In this document: positions 54,081-62,886 of the stretch, piece after piece | Layout of the letters: the number at the start of each line of letters is the position of its first letter | Numbering within the stretch: the first letter of the stretch is position 1 | Assembly: GCF_017052585.1 (NCBI RefSeq) | Contig: NZ_JAFFHZ010000001.1 | Location: 4,588,001 to 4,652,000 of the forward strand | Length of the DNA stretch: 64,000 nucleotides | Source of the DNA: Paenibacillus apiarius | GTDB lineage: Bacteria > Bacillota > Bacilli > Paenibacillales > Paenibacillaceae | Direction: 5' to 3' | Position numbers and translations under genes: made by a program | Notes under the pieces: generated by a model | What the model saw: only the letters and a program-made list of their open reading frames with translations | Databases searched by the model: none | Told to the model about the DNA's origin: nothing

Positions 54081-54918
54081 CGTCATCAAATCATCTCAGT
54101 ATGTCCCCGTAGAACAGATGAGAATGCTGGAAGCGGTCCGCCGCCATCAGCAGCAGCAGGTGGAGGATGCCGATCCCGCTCCAGAACCTCTGACGAAAGA
54201 AATCGTCCTCAATCAAGATGAAGAGCTGGCCAACCTGCGCCAATCGATTTTGGATGATGCGCGGTCGTTCGCCGAAGAGCATCTGAAGAGCTCTACGGAA
54301 GAAGCCGAACGCATGTTGGACGAGGCGCGCGCCGAGATTGACGCTTGGTGGGAAGAACGGCGCGGGAGCGACGAGGCGTTAGCGGAATCGAAGCGGCAAG
54401 AAGGCTATGCGCAAGGGTATCAGGAAGGAATGCAGCAAGCGGAGCAGGAGATTCAGCAGGCTTATGAGCGCAAGCTGACCGAAGCGCAGGCTGTACTGGA
54501 GCAAGCCTATAAGGCAAAAGAACAAATCATTCAAGAGGCGGAGCCGTTTGTAGTGTCGCTTAGCTGTTCGGTAGCGGAAAAGGTGATTGGGCGGCAATTG
54601 ACATTGGAACCCGATTTTGTTGTCGAGATGGCCCGCAAGACGCTTGCCCGCAAACGGGAGAGCGGAACGATTACAGTCTGCGTCTCGCCTCAACAATTCG
54701 CTTATGTCCATGCGGCGCGTGAAGAGTTGAGTCTGGCTGTGGATTCGCAAGCGGAACTGCAAATTATTCCGGATTCCAGCGTCCATGATAGCGGATGTGT
54801 CGTCCGTTCTGCGCTGGGCAGTATCGATGCGCGAATCGATACGCAGCTTTCCGAAATCAAAAAGGCGTTAATGCAGGTTGCAATGCAGCACGAGGAGCGC
54901 GACGGCGATGAGTCTTGA
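54073..54918 (+). CDS. fliH: Flagellar assembly protein FliH
   Basis: A roughly 281-residue regulator of the export ATPase FliI. It has a long Glu/Gln-rich coiled coil (about 50-160, with repeated QEGYAQGYQEGMQQAEQ) and a C-terminal V-ATPase E-subunit-like domain. The TTG at 54073, nine bases after GGAGGAG, is the preferred start (MSNVIKSSQY); the ATG at 54064 is too close to that site. It overlaps fliG. Confidence 0.88.
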   Translation: MSNVIKSSQYVPVEQMRMLEAVRRHQQQQVEDADPAPEPLTKEIVLNQDEELANLRQSILDDARSFAEEHLKSSTEEAERMLDEARAEIDAWWEERRGSDEALAESKRQEGYAQGYQEGMQQAEQEIQQAYERKLTEAQAVLEQAYKAKEQIIQEAEPFVVSLSCSVAEKVIGRQLTLEPDFVVEMARKTLARKRESGTITVCVSPQQFAYVHAAREELSLAVDSQAELQIIPDSSVHDSGCVVRSALGSIDARIDTQLSEIKKALMQVAMQHEERDGDES

Positions 54919-56236
54919 TTACAAATGGAATTCAAACAAGTACATAGATTATTTGCAGCGCGTTGACCCTGTTCGCGTTAATGGCAAGGTCACGCAAGTA
55001 ATCGGCTTGATGGTGGAATCCGAGGGACCAGACGCCAGCGTAGGTGAAGTTTGTCACATCTATCCGAGCAAGGGGAGCGAGCCTTTGCTGGCCGAGGTGG
55101 TCGGATTCCGGGATAACAAAGTGCTGCTGATGCCGCTTGGGGATCTGCAGTCGATCGGGCCTGGCTGCGACGTAGTCGGAACCGGCAAGCCGCTTACTGT
55201 CTCGGTTGGCTCCGAACTGCTTGGCAAGGTGTTGGACGGATTGGGCCAACCGCTGGACGGTTCGTTCTTGCCGACACGGATGCCGCACTATTCGACGACG
55301 AACATTCCGTCGAATCCGCTGCAACGCCCGCGTGTTCGCGAACCTATCGGTGTAGGCGTCAGAGCGATCGACGGACTGTTGACGATTGGCAATGGTCAAC
55401 GCGTAGGCATTTTTGCCGGATCCGGCGTCGGAAAAAGCACGCTGCTCGGCATGATTGCCCGCAATACGGCAGCCGATGTCAACGTCATCGCCCTCATTGG
55501 GGAACGCGGCCGCGAGGTGCTTGAGTTCATCGAGCGGGATCTGGGCCCGGAAGGGCTGGCCCGTTCGGTCGTCATCGTCGCTACTTCGGACCAGCCGGCT
55601 CTCGTGCGCATTAAAGGGGCGCTCATCGCAACGTCCATTGCCGAGTATTTCCGGGATCGGGGCATGAATGTAATGCTTATGATGGATTCGGTTACGCGGT
55701 ACGCAATGGCGATGCGCGAAGTCGGACTTGCCGTCGGCGAGCCGCCTGCAACGCGGGGATATACCCCTTCCGTATTTGCAAGCTTGCCTAAGCTGCTGGA
55801 ACGATCCGGAACGGGTCCGAGCGGTTCGATTACGGCGTTCTATACCGTATTGGTGGACGGAGACGATATGAACGAGCCGATTGCCGACGCAGTGCGCGGG
55901 ATTTTGGATGGTCATATCGTGCTGAACCGCAATATTGCGAACAAGGGACATTTCCCGGCGATCGATGTGCTGTCAAGCATTAGCCGGGTCATGAAGGATA
56001 TCGTGCCGCAGGAACATCAGCTTGCTGCTGAACGGCTCAAGCGGCTATTGGCAGTCTACCGCGAATCGGAAGATTTAATCAATATCGGCGCTTATCAGCC
56101 GGGCAGCAACCCGGCCATTGACGAGGCCATGCAATATATCGAAGATATACAGGCCTTTACGAAGCAGCGCATTGAAGAGCGCGCTCCGTACGATGAAACA
56201 ATCGAACGACTACTACTGCAATTTCCGGGGAGTTGA
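54908..56236 (+). CDS. fliI: Flagellum-specific ATP synthase FliI
   Basis: A 442-residue ATPase of the flagellar type III export apparatus. Walker A GIFAGSGVGKSTLLG is near 168, Walker B VMLMMDSVTRYAMAMREV near 255 and EPPATRGYTPSVFA near 278, all F1-beta-like. The ATG at 54908 overlaps the end of fliH by 11 bases and has GAGGAG upstream. Confidence 0.97.
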   Translation: MSLDYKWNSNKYIDYLQRVDPVRVNGKVTQVIGLMVESEGPDASVGEVCHIYPSKGSEPLLAEVVGFRDNKVLLMPLGDLQSIGPGCDVVGTGKPLTVSVGSELLGKVLDGLGQPLDGSFLPTRMPHYSTTNIPSNPLQRPRVREPIGVGVRAIDGLLTIGNGQRVGIFAGSGVGKSTLLGMIARNTAADVNVIALIGERGREVLEFIERDLGPEGLARSVVIVATSDQPALVRIKGALIATSIAEYFRDRGMNVMLMMDSVTRYAMAMREVGLAVGEPPATRGYTPSVFASLPKLLERSGTGPSGSITAFYTVLVDGDDMNEPIADAVRGILDGHIVLNRNIANKGHFPAIDVLSSISRVMKDIVPQEHQLAAERLKRLLAVYRESEDLINIGAYQPGSNPAIDEAMQYIEDIQAFTKQRIEERAPYDETIERLLLQFPGS

Positions 56237-56243
56237 CTAGACG

Positions 56244-56690
56244 GTGCGGGCTTTTCAGTATTCGTTTCAAAAAGTTCTTGATTTAAAAACAAATGAAAAA
56301 AAGCAAGCGGAATGGATCTTGTCAGAAGCGATGGGACGCTTGCAAGCGGAAGAGAAGCAGTTGCAGCACTGCCTCCTGGAAATGGAGGCAGTCAGAAAGA
56401 AAATGCAGCAAAGCATCGACGCATGTGCGCCGGCTGCGGACATGCAAGCATGGCAGCAGTACATATCTCATCTGGAAGGTCAAGTTCATCTTGCTCGCAA
56501 GCGAGTCAATTCGGCTGAAATACAAGTTCGCGACAAGCAAAGCAAGCTTGCCGAACGTATGACCGATGAAAAGGTATGGACAAAGGCCCGAGAAAAAGCG
56601 GAAACAAACTTTAAACGTCAAATGGCGTTATGGGAACAAAACGAACTGGACGAACTTGCTACTGTCCGTTATCATATGGCCGCTCGCTAG
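56244..56690 (+). CDS. fliJ: Flagellar export chaperone FliJ
   Basis: A 148-residue all-coiled-coil protein that links FliI to the export gate. The start MRAFQYSFQKVLDLKTNEKKQAEW is the family signature. GTG start, seven bases after the fliI stop, with GGGGAG upstream. Confidence 0.92.
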   Translation: MRAFQYSFQKVLDLKTNEKKQAEWILSEAMGRLQAEEKQLQHCLLEMEAVRKKMQQSIDACAPAADMQAWQQYISHLEGQVHLARKRVNSAEIQVRDKQSKLAERMTDEKVWTKAREKAETNFKRQMALWEQNELDELATVRYHMAAR

Positions 56691-56741
56691 AGCAACGACG
56701 GAAGACGGTTCGACCCCGCCGCTTCAGCAGGAGGGATGACG

Positions 56742-57665
56742 GTGTCAGAGATGAAGACAGAAGAAAAGGAAAGCAATTATTCGGGTTTTGAACGGTTTTT
56801 GTTCTTTGCGACCCCCATTGTGTTCACGATTGTGCTCATAGCCGTGCTGCTTACACTGTTTAATGCGAATTGGCGCAGCCATGTGCTGTCATTGGCCGAG
56901 CAAATTCCGGTTGTGAATCAGTGGTTCTCCTCTGATCAAGACAAGTCCGGCAACAAGGATGGGAAGCAGGAGAAAAAAGAAAAGAAAGACGTGGAGAAGG
57001 AACAAGCCGAACAAATTACGGAATTAAAAGCGTTGCTGGCCTCGAAGGACGCGGATTTGCGCAACTTGGCAGACGAGCGCAAGTCGCTTGAGGGCAAAGT
57101 GAGCGATTTGTCCAAGCAACTGCAAGAGGTAAAGCAAAAACGCCAGGAAGAAACGGCTTCGTCCGCAGAGTACGATCGGCAGATTAAAGATTTAGCGAAC
57201 ATGTATGCGAAAATGATGCCAAGCAAAGCCGCTCCGGTATTAGAGAATTTGTCGAAGGAGGAGCTCGTTCTCGTCCTTGACGCGATGAAGCAGGAAGACC
57301 GCGTGAAAGTGCTGGAGAAGATGAATCCGAAGGTGGCTGCTGAAGCTTCCATTATGCTGAAGGACGTCAAGCCGGCCGACGATCTGAAAATCAAGGCGCT
57401 GCAAGCAAGGCTGAATAAGAATGAGACGACGAAGCAAGCCAGCACAGGGCTGGACCGAACTCAACTCAGCCAAACGTTTGCCAATATGACACCGAAGAGC
57501 GGCGCCAGCATTTTGTTGGAAACGGCTAAGATCAGCCCGGATAAAGCATTGGCGGTGCTGAACGCCGTAGACGATGCGGCTCGTTCCAGATTGCTTAATG
57601 CCATGACCGATGCGGACAAGGAAGCGACGGCCAAATTGGTGTCCAAGCTGTTGCCCAACAAATAA
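56742..57665 (+). CDS. ylxF: YlxF/MotE-family protein with MgtE N-terminal-like domain
   Basis: About 307 residues. A short cytosolic start, one membrane helix (about 19-41), a Lys/Glu-rich coiled coil (about 70-145) and an MgtE_N-like region (LANMYAKMMPSKAAPVLENLSKEELVLVL onward) resemble MotE, a chaperone for stator protein MotC in proteobacteria. It occupies the ylxF position between fliJ and fliK. The GTG at 56742 fits the GGAGGG site; ATG 56736 is too close. Confidence 0.85.
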   Translation: MSEMKTEEKESNYSGFERFLFFATPIVFTIVLIAVLLTLFNANWRSHVLSLAEQIPVVNQWFSSDQDKSGNKDGKQEKKEKKDVEKEQAEQITELKALLASKDADLRNLADERKSLEGKVSDLSKQLQEVKQKRQEETASSAEYDRQIKDLANMYAKMMPSKAAPVLENLSKEELVLVLDAMKQEDRVKVLEKMNPKVAAEASIMLKDVKPADDLKIKALQARLNKNETTKQASTGLDRTQLSQTFANMTPKSGASILLETAKISPDKALAVLNAVDDAARSRLLNAMTDADKEATAKLVSKLLPNK

Positions 57666-57704
57666 AGCGCGAGTGTAAAGCACTAACGGAAGGAGGTGAA
57701 AAAT

Positions 57705-59135
57705 ATGTCAGGAGCAATATCCAACGTGTCAGCCGGCAGCGCGGCTTCATTCCTGGGCGGGGTGCAAGCCAAAGGCGCAAGTACGGGATCGGGCGCGGGC
57801 AATTTCTGGGTCTCGCTGTCGCAATGTATGAATGGCACAGGGGAGCAGGCTGCTTTCGCCAACAACCCGAACGGTCTGTTACTCACCGCGCTAGGCGCGG
57901 GCAATCTGCTTCAAGAGGAGACGGGCCAACTGGCAGCTGCATTGGACCAGTTATTTGCCGAGCCATTGAAGCTGGCGGACGAACAGCTGGAAGCAAATCC
58001 GGAGTTATTGGCGGCGCTGCAGCAATGGGTGCTTCAAGCGCAGCAATTGCTGACTGCCCAACCATCCGCAGAAGCGGATGCAGCGGGCACTATTCAAGCG
58101 CTGACGGAGCAGCCGGAGACGATTACGCTTGCTGTCCGCGATGTGGTGCAGCAGCTGTCCGAGCTGATGGTCCAAGCTGATGGCGAAGACGGGCAATCCA
58201 TACAGCAGTTGTTGAATGGACCGTTGACCGCAGCTATCGCGAACAACGACCAAGCAGCGGGGCTAATCGAGCGCAAATTCCAGTCTGCTCTGCAGCATGC
58301 GAGTAGTGAAGGCTTAGAGCAGCCCGTACACGCGGCTTCCGCTCACACTGAGCATGTAGGGCGCACGGCCGAGGCGGCCAAGCTGATTGAGCAGTTATCC
58401 AGCTTATTGAATCAAGCCGCAGGGAGCAATACTGCCGCGCCTGCACAAGGCGCGACCTTTGCAGCTCAACTCAACGGCGCGCAGAACAATTTGCTCGGCA
58501 CAATGATGAATGAGCAGGCTGTTCAGAGCAAGGCAGTGGCGGCTGATTCAGGCGACAACGTGAACAGCAACGCAGACGGGGAGCTTCAGGTTCATCCTAA
58601 CCAGATCACGACAGCGGGCCAATGGGCGCTTCGTCAGGAAGGGATTAACACTGCCAAGCAAATCCCGGTCGTGCACGCAGATCAGTTCGCCGACGAAATG
58701 GCTGGCTTCGTAGTGAAGCAGCTTCGCTTCAGCAAGCTGGGCAATGTATCGGAAGCGAAAATATCATTGTATCCAGAGCATTTAGGTCAGGTTGATGTCC
58801 GTCTAACGATGCAAAACGGCCAATTGACGGCACGCTTTATGGCGGAGCACGGCATCGCGAAAGATATGCTGGAGCAGCAAATGTCGCTTTTGCGCGGCGC
58901 TCTGCAAAGCCAAGGCATTCAAGTAGACAAGCTTGAAGTGTCGCAGCAGCCAGCCTCGGCTCTGTCATCCTCGATGTTCCAGGAACAGAGACAGCCGAAC
59001 GCGCATCGCCAGCAAACCTCTGAGCGAAGCTCCAAGCAGCGCAAAGCTTCGGAGATCGACGAATTGAACGAAGCGCTCGATGCTAAAGCCCAGCAAGATT
59101 TGCATAATAACTCAACGTTCACTGCCAGCGTGTAA
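57705..59135 (+). CDS. fliK: Flagellar hook-length control protein FliK
   Basis: A 476-residue molecular ruler. The N-terminal two thirds are Ala/Gln-rich and variable. The conserved C-terminal domain holds SLYPEHLGQVDVRLTMQNG near 352-370 and GALQSQGIQVDKLEV near 400-414. The ATG at 57705 follows AAGGAGGTG; the in-frame GTG at 57696 overlaps that site. Confidence 0.93.
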   Translation: MSGAISNVSAGSAASFLGGVQAKGASTGSGAGNFWVSLSQCMNGTGEQAAFANNPNGLLLTALGAGNLLQEETGQLAAALDQLFAEPLKLADEQLEANPELLAALQQWVLQAQQLLTAQPSAEADAAGTIQALTEQPETITLAVRDVVQQLSELMVQADGEDGQSIQQLLNGPLTAAIANNDQAAGLIERKFQSALQHASSEGLEQPVHAASAHTEHVGRTAEAAKLIEQLSSLLNQAAGSNTAAPAQGATFAAQLNGAQNNLLGTMMNEQAVQSKAVAADSGDNVNSNADGELQVHPNQITTAGQWALRQEGINTAKQIPVVHADQFADEMAGFVVKQLRFSKLGNVSEAKISLYPEHLGQVDVRLTMQNGQLTARFMAEHGIAKDMLEQQMSLLRGALQSQGIQVDKLEVSQQPASALSSSMFQEQRQPNAHRQQTSERSSKQRKASEIDELNEALDAKAQQDLHNNSTFTASV

Positions 59136-59181
59136 ATGAACACATGCGCTGTCATTCAAAAAACGGGGAAGGAGGTGCAGG

Positions 59182-59751
59182 ATGGCTTCTGAAGTAGCAT
59201 TCAATAAAGTTACTTGGCCGAACTATAGCGTGGAGAACTCCAAAGTGGCCCAAAAGAAAGACAAGGACGGCAACAGCGCGCTGGGAAAAGACGAGTTCCT
59301 GAAAATACTCATCGCACAGCTCCAAAACCAAGATCCGATGCAGCCGATGCAGGATCGGGACTTCATTGCGCAGATGGCGCAGTTCAGCTCGGTCGAGCAG
59401 CTGATGAACATTCAAAAGCAGTTGGGCTCGATGCAGCAGGCGCTCGGAATGTCTTCTAGTCTGATAGGCAAAGAAATCACATGGATTGCATCGGAGAACG
59501 AAACGATGACCGTCAAGCTCGAAAACGACCAGAACAAGCCGAAGGAAAGCGTGAAGACGGGGATCGTCGAATCGATCATAATCCGGGAAGGCATCCCTTA
59601 CGCCAAGGTAGGAAAAGACGAGGTCGATTTGACCAAAATCACTGAAGTCCGGACACCGGAAGCAGAGACCGAGCCGGACGATGGCGGCAATGAAGCGCCG
59701 CCTGCTCCGGACCAGCCAGAGCAGCCGCAGCAGCCGGAAGGAAACGCATGA
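59182..59751 (+). CDS. flgD: Flagellar hook assembly protein FlgD
   Basis: A 189-residue hook-cap scaffold protein. The conserved N-terminal segment LGKDEFLKILIAQLQNQDPM...QMAQFSSVEQLMN lies at about 34-80. The C-terminus ends in a Pro/Gln/Glu-rich tail (DGGNEAPPAPDQPEQPQQ). It overlaps the next gene by four bases. Confidence 0.95.
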   Translation: MASEVAFNKVTWPNYSVENSKVAQKKDKDGNSALGKDEFLKILIAQLQNQDPMQPMQDRDFIAQMAQFSSVEQLMNIQKQLGSMQQALGMSSSLIGKEITWIASENETMTVKLENDQNKPKESVKTGIVESIIIREGIPYAKVGKDEVDLTKITEVRTPEAETEPDDGGNEAPPAPDQPEQPQQPEGNA

Positions 59752-60149
59752 ACATTCACGGTGCAATGGGGCATATAGGCATTGCGGGTCCCATTCAGGG
59801 AACGAGCGCCCAGCGGACGCCGCAGCGGGAGCAGCAGGTTGGCAAGGACACTTCCTTTCAGCGATTGCTGCAGCATGAGCTGACACGCACGGGGGATGTG
59901 CAGTTCAGCCAGCATGCGAAGGTAAGAATGCAGGAACGCGGCATGGTTATGTCCGCTGATATGATGAGCAAGATGCAGCAGGCGGTGAAGCAGGCGGAAG
60001 ACAAAGGCTCGCGGCAATCGCTTATTATTGTCGATAATCAAGCGTTTATCGTGAACGTCAAATCGCGCACCGTCATTACGGCTCTAGATCAAGCATCTCA
60101 GCAAAACCATGTTTTTACGCAAATCGACAGCGCGATTTTAATGAAATAA
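59748..60149 (+). CDS. Flagellar operon protein of the TIGR02530 type
   Basis: A 133-residue protein found in flagellar operons of Bacillota between flgD and flgE. The conserved C-terminal half contains FSQHAKVRMQERGM and SLIIVDNQAFIVNVKSRTVIT. Precise role unknown. It is coupled to flgD by an ATGA overlap. Confidence 0.85.
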   Translation: MNIHGAMGHIGIAGPIQGTSAQRTPQREQQVGKDTSFQRLLQHELTRTGDVQFSQHAKVRMQERGMVMSADMMSKMQQAVKQAEDKGSRQSLIIVDNQAFIVNVKSRTVITALDQASQQNHVFTQIDSAILMK

Positions 60150-60242
60150 GCAAGCAGCGCACGAACAAGGCCGGACCGAGCAGGAGGCCATGGGCTCATG
60201 GAACGACAGAAGTGAGCCAACATTTTGGGGAGGTATAAATAA

Positions 60243-61061
60243 ATGATTCGATCCATGTATTCGGGCGTTTCAGGCATGCGTGGTTTTCAAACCAAGCTGG
60301 ACGTTATCGGGAACAACATCGCGAACGTGAACACGATCGGCTTCAAGCAAGGCCGCGTCATGTTCAAGGACATCATGAGCCAGACGATAAGCGGGACGAC
60401 AGCACCAAGTGACGATGGCAACGGCGGCGTTAACGCGAAGCAAGTCGGCTTGGGTGTAGCGATATCCTCTATCGATAACGTTCATACGCCGGGCAGCGCC
60501 ATGCAGACGAACCGTCCGCTTGACCTGCGCATCGACGGCGACGGCTTCTTCGCTATCTCGCTTGGCGAGGATCAGGAAGTGCCGTTCCTGACTCGCGCGG
60601 GCGACTTCCATCTGGATGCGGCACGCAACCTTGTGACCGCCGATGGTCTGAGAGTGCTTGATTCCGGCGGCACGCCGATTCAGCTGGATGAGGGTGTCGT
60701 CGAGTTCTCCATCGCGCAGAACGGAGAGATTATGGCGAAGCAAGGCGACGGAACGATAGAAGCGGTTGCCGCTATCGGGATCGTTAAGGTAGTGAACCCG
60801 GAGGGCCTGGAGAAGATTGGCGGCAATTTGTACCGCGTAACTCCAAACGCGACAGAAGACGGTGAGATTGAAATCGTCGCAGCAAACGATCCCGAAGCGG
60901 GAACCGGCGCCATCATTGCCGGGGCGCTCGAAATGTCCAACGTCGACTTGACGTCGGAATTTACGGAAATGATCGTATCTCAGCGCGGCTTCCAAGCGAA
61001 CTCACGCATCATTACGACGTCCGATGAAGTGCTTCAAGAGGTTGTCAATCTGAAGCGATAA
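60243..61061 (+). CDS. flgE: Flagellar hook protein FlgE (FlgG-like)
   Basis: A 272-residue axial protein. MIRSMYSGVSGMRGFQTKLDVIGNNIANVNTIGFK begins it (split here into family motifs YSGVSGM and NNIANVNT), with DGDGFFAIS near 101. The C-terminus has SNVDLTSEFTEMIVSQRGFQ. In this operon position in Bacillus it is the hook protein FlgE; FlgG-like in length. GGGGAGG precedes the ATG. Confidence 0.9.
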   Translation: MIRSMYSGVSGMRGFQTKLDVIGNNIANVNTIGFKQGRVMFKDIMSQTISGTTAPSDDGNGGVNAKQVGLGVAISSIDNVHTPGSAMQTNRPLDLRIDGDGFFAISLGEDQEVPFLTRAGDFHLDAARNLVTADGLRVLDSGGTPIQLDEGVVEFSIAQNGEIMAKQGDGTIEAVAAIGIVKVVNPEGLEKIGGNLYRVTPNATEDGEIEIVAANDPEAGTGAIIAGALEMSNVDLTSEFTEMIVSQRGFQANSRIITTSDEVLQEVVNLKR

Positions 61062-61154
61062 GTTCCTGAACACGGGCTTATAGACTAATCGTTCCCATCT
61101 CCCGATGCCGCAAGTCATCGGGAGATACGGACGGTTCAGTAAGGGAGGAATAGG

Positions 61155-61379
61155 ATGATATCCGTTACACGGCTCAACGGGTCGCCCATCTGGGTGAACG
61201 CGCTGCTCATTGAATCTGTCGAAGAAACGCCGGATACGTACATCACGTTAACGACAGGGAAGAAGATCATTGTGCTGGAAAAAGGCCCAGAAGTCATTAG
61301 CCTTATTGAACAATACATACGTTCCGTCGGAATTATTGCCGGGACGAAGAAGACAGATTTATCGGAGGGACAATCATGA
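61155..61379 (+). CDS. swrD: FlbD/SwrD family flagellar protein
   Basis: A 74-residue protein (MISVTRLNGSPIWVNALLIESVEETPDT...TGKKI). In B. subtilis SwrD supports full motor power and swarming. GGAGGAATAGG precedes the ATG. Its stop overlaps the fliL start. Confidence 0.9.
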   Translation: MISVTRLNGSPIWVNALLIESVEETPDTYITLTTGKKIIVLEKGPEVISLIEQYIRSVGIIAGTKKTDLSEGQS

Positions 61380-61837
61380 AACGAATGTTGCCGTGGATGA
61401 TTACGCTGCTGCTCGCCCTAACGCTTATCGCTCTTGTCGTCATTATGGTTACGAGTTCAGGCGGCAAGCAGCAAGCGGGACAAGCACAGCAGGGGAATGT
61501 TCATATCGCAAGATTATCGGCCGATGAGATTGTAGAGATGACATCGATCATGAGTGACATCAAAACAAACCTGGCCGACCGCGATTATGTCGCATTGACG
61601 GGCTTTGCGTTCCAGCTTGACAACAAGAAGACAAAAGAGCAATTCGACAAGATTAAAGATCTGCGTATCAAGCCATTGATTTTGAGAACTTTGGCTGATA
61701 TGAAACCGGAAGAGCTGCAAGGAATGAAGGGGCAAGATCAGTTGTGCTCGAAGCTGCTCGAACTAATTAACAAAGAATTGCCTGAAGGCAAAGTGATTCA
61801 AGTCGATTTAACCGATTTCATCTTGACTCGCATTTAA
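61376..61837 (+). CDS. fliL: Flagellar basal body-associated protein FliL
   Basis: A 153-residue single-pass membrane protein (helix about 5-25) whose outer part is stomatin-like and interacts with stators. The C-terminal VIQVDLTDFILTRI is family typical. It overlaps swrD by four bases. Confidence 0.92.
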   Translation: MKRMLPWMITLLLALTLIALVVIMVTSSGGKQQAGQAQQGNVHIARLSADEIVEMTSIMSDIKTNLADRDYVALTGFAFQLDNKKTKEQFDKIKDLRIKPLILRTLADMKPEELQGMKGQDQLCSKLLELINKELPEGKVIQVDLTDFILTRI

Positions 61838-61887
61838 AGGCGTCTGACACACATGTTGCAGCTGAATCCTGTAAGGGGGTGAAACGA

Positions 61888-62886
61888 TTGGTAGACGTGC
61901 TATCGCAGAACGAGATTGACGCCCTGCTTGCGGCGCTGTCCTCTGGTGAAATGGATGCGGAGGAACTGAAAAAAGAGGAAACCCAGCGCAAAATCCGTTC
62001 GTACGATTTCAAGCGTGCCGTTCGTTTTTCAAAGGACCACATTCGCAGTTTGACACGCATCCATGAGAATTTTGCCAGATACTTAACGACTTATTTTTCT
62101 GCGCAGCTTCGTACATTTGTGCAAATCAACGTCGTTCAAGTCGAACAACTGCCGTATGATGAATTTATCCGGTCTATTCCGAAAATGACGATTTTAAACA
62201 TTTTTGAGGCAGAGCCGTTCAAAGGCCGGATGGTATTGGAAGTGAATCCAAACGTAGCATATGCGATGCTGGATCGCATGCTGGGCGGTGCTGGCACGGC
62301 ACCCTCCAAAATTAATGCTTTAACTGAAATTGAGACGACGGTGATGGAACGCATTTTTAGCCGGGCGTTCGACAGCTTGCAGGAAGCTTGGAAGAATGTG
62401 CTTGATATTCAACCAAGACTCGAAGCGCTTGAGACCAATCCTCAATTTATGCAAATCGTATCACCGAACGAGACGATCGCACTTATCTCTCTCAGCACCA
62501 AAATCGGAGATACGACGGGGATGATTAACTTATGTATTCCGCACGTCGTGATTGAGCCAATTATGCCGAAGCTTTCGGTTCATCATTGGTTCGTATCAGA
62601 GAAAAAAACGCGGGAACCGATTGAAGTCGAAAAATTGCGCCAACGGGTGACGAAAGCAAAATTGCCTATTTCCGTTGAACTGGGCACATCTCAAATTACG
62701 GTGCATGAGATGATGCAGTTGTCCATCGGAGATGTCATCGCATTGAACAAACCGGTTGACAACGGCTTAATGATTCGAGTGGGTGACCGCGTGAAATATA
62801 TAGGTTCTCCTGGCGTGATAAAAGATCGTGTAGCTGTACAAATCGAGCAAGTCGTGGATGAGGGAGTGGAAGAGCATGACGAGTAA
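61888..62886 (+). CDS. fliM: Flagellar motor switch protein FliM
   Basis: A 332-residue C-ring protein. The N-terminal CheY-P binding peptide VLSQNEIDALLAAL is followed by YDFKRAVRFSKDHIRSL near 38, the CheC-like middle domain, and a C-terminal SpoA domain (ISVELGTSQITVHEMMQL near 258). The TTG at 61888 suits the AAGGGGGTGA site and yields the standard length; GTG 61879 was rejected. It overlaps fliY by 11 bases. Confidence 0.95.
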   Translation: MVDVLSQNEIDALLAALSSGEMDAEELKKEETQRKIRSYDFKRAVRFSKDHIRSLTRIHENFARYLTTYFSAQLRTFVQINVVQVEQLPYDEFIRSIPKMTILNIFEAEPFKGRMVLEVNPNVAYAMLDRMLGGAGTAPSKINALTEIETTVMERIFSRAFDSLQEAWKNVLDIQPRLEALETNPQFMQIVSPNETIALISLSTKIGDTTGMINLCIPHVVIEPIMPKLSVHHWFVSEKKTREPIEVEKLRQRVTKAKLPISVELGTSQITVHEMMQLSIGDVIALNKPVDNGLMIRVGDRVKYIGSPGVIKDRVAVQIEQVVDEGVEEHDE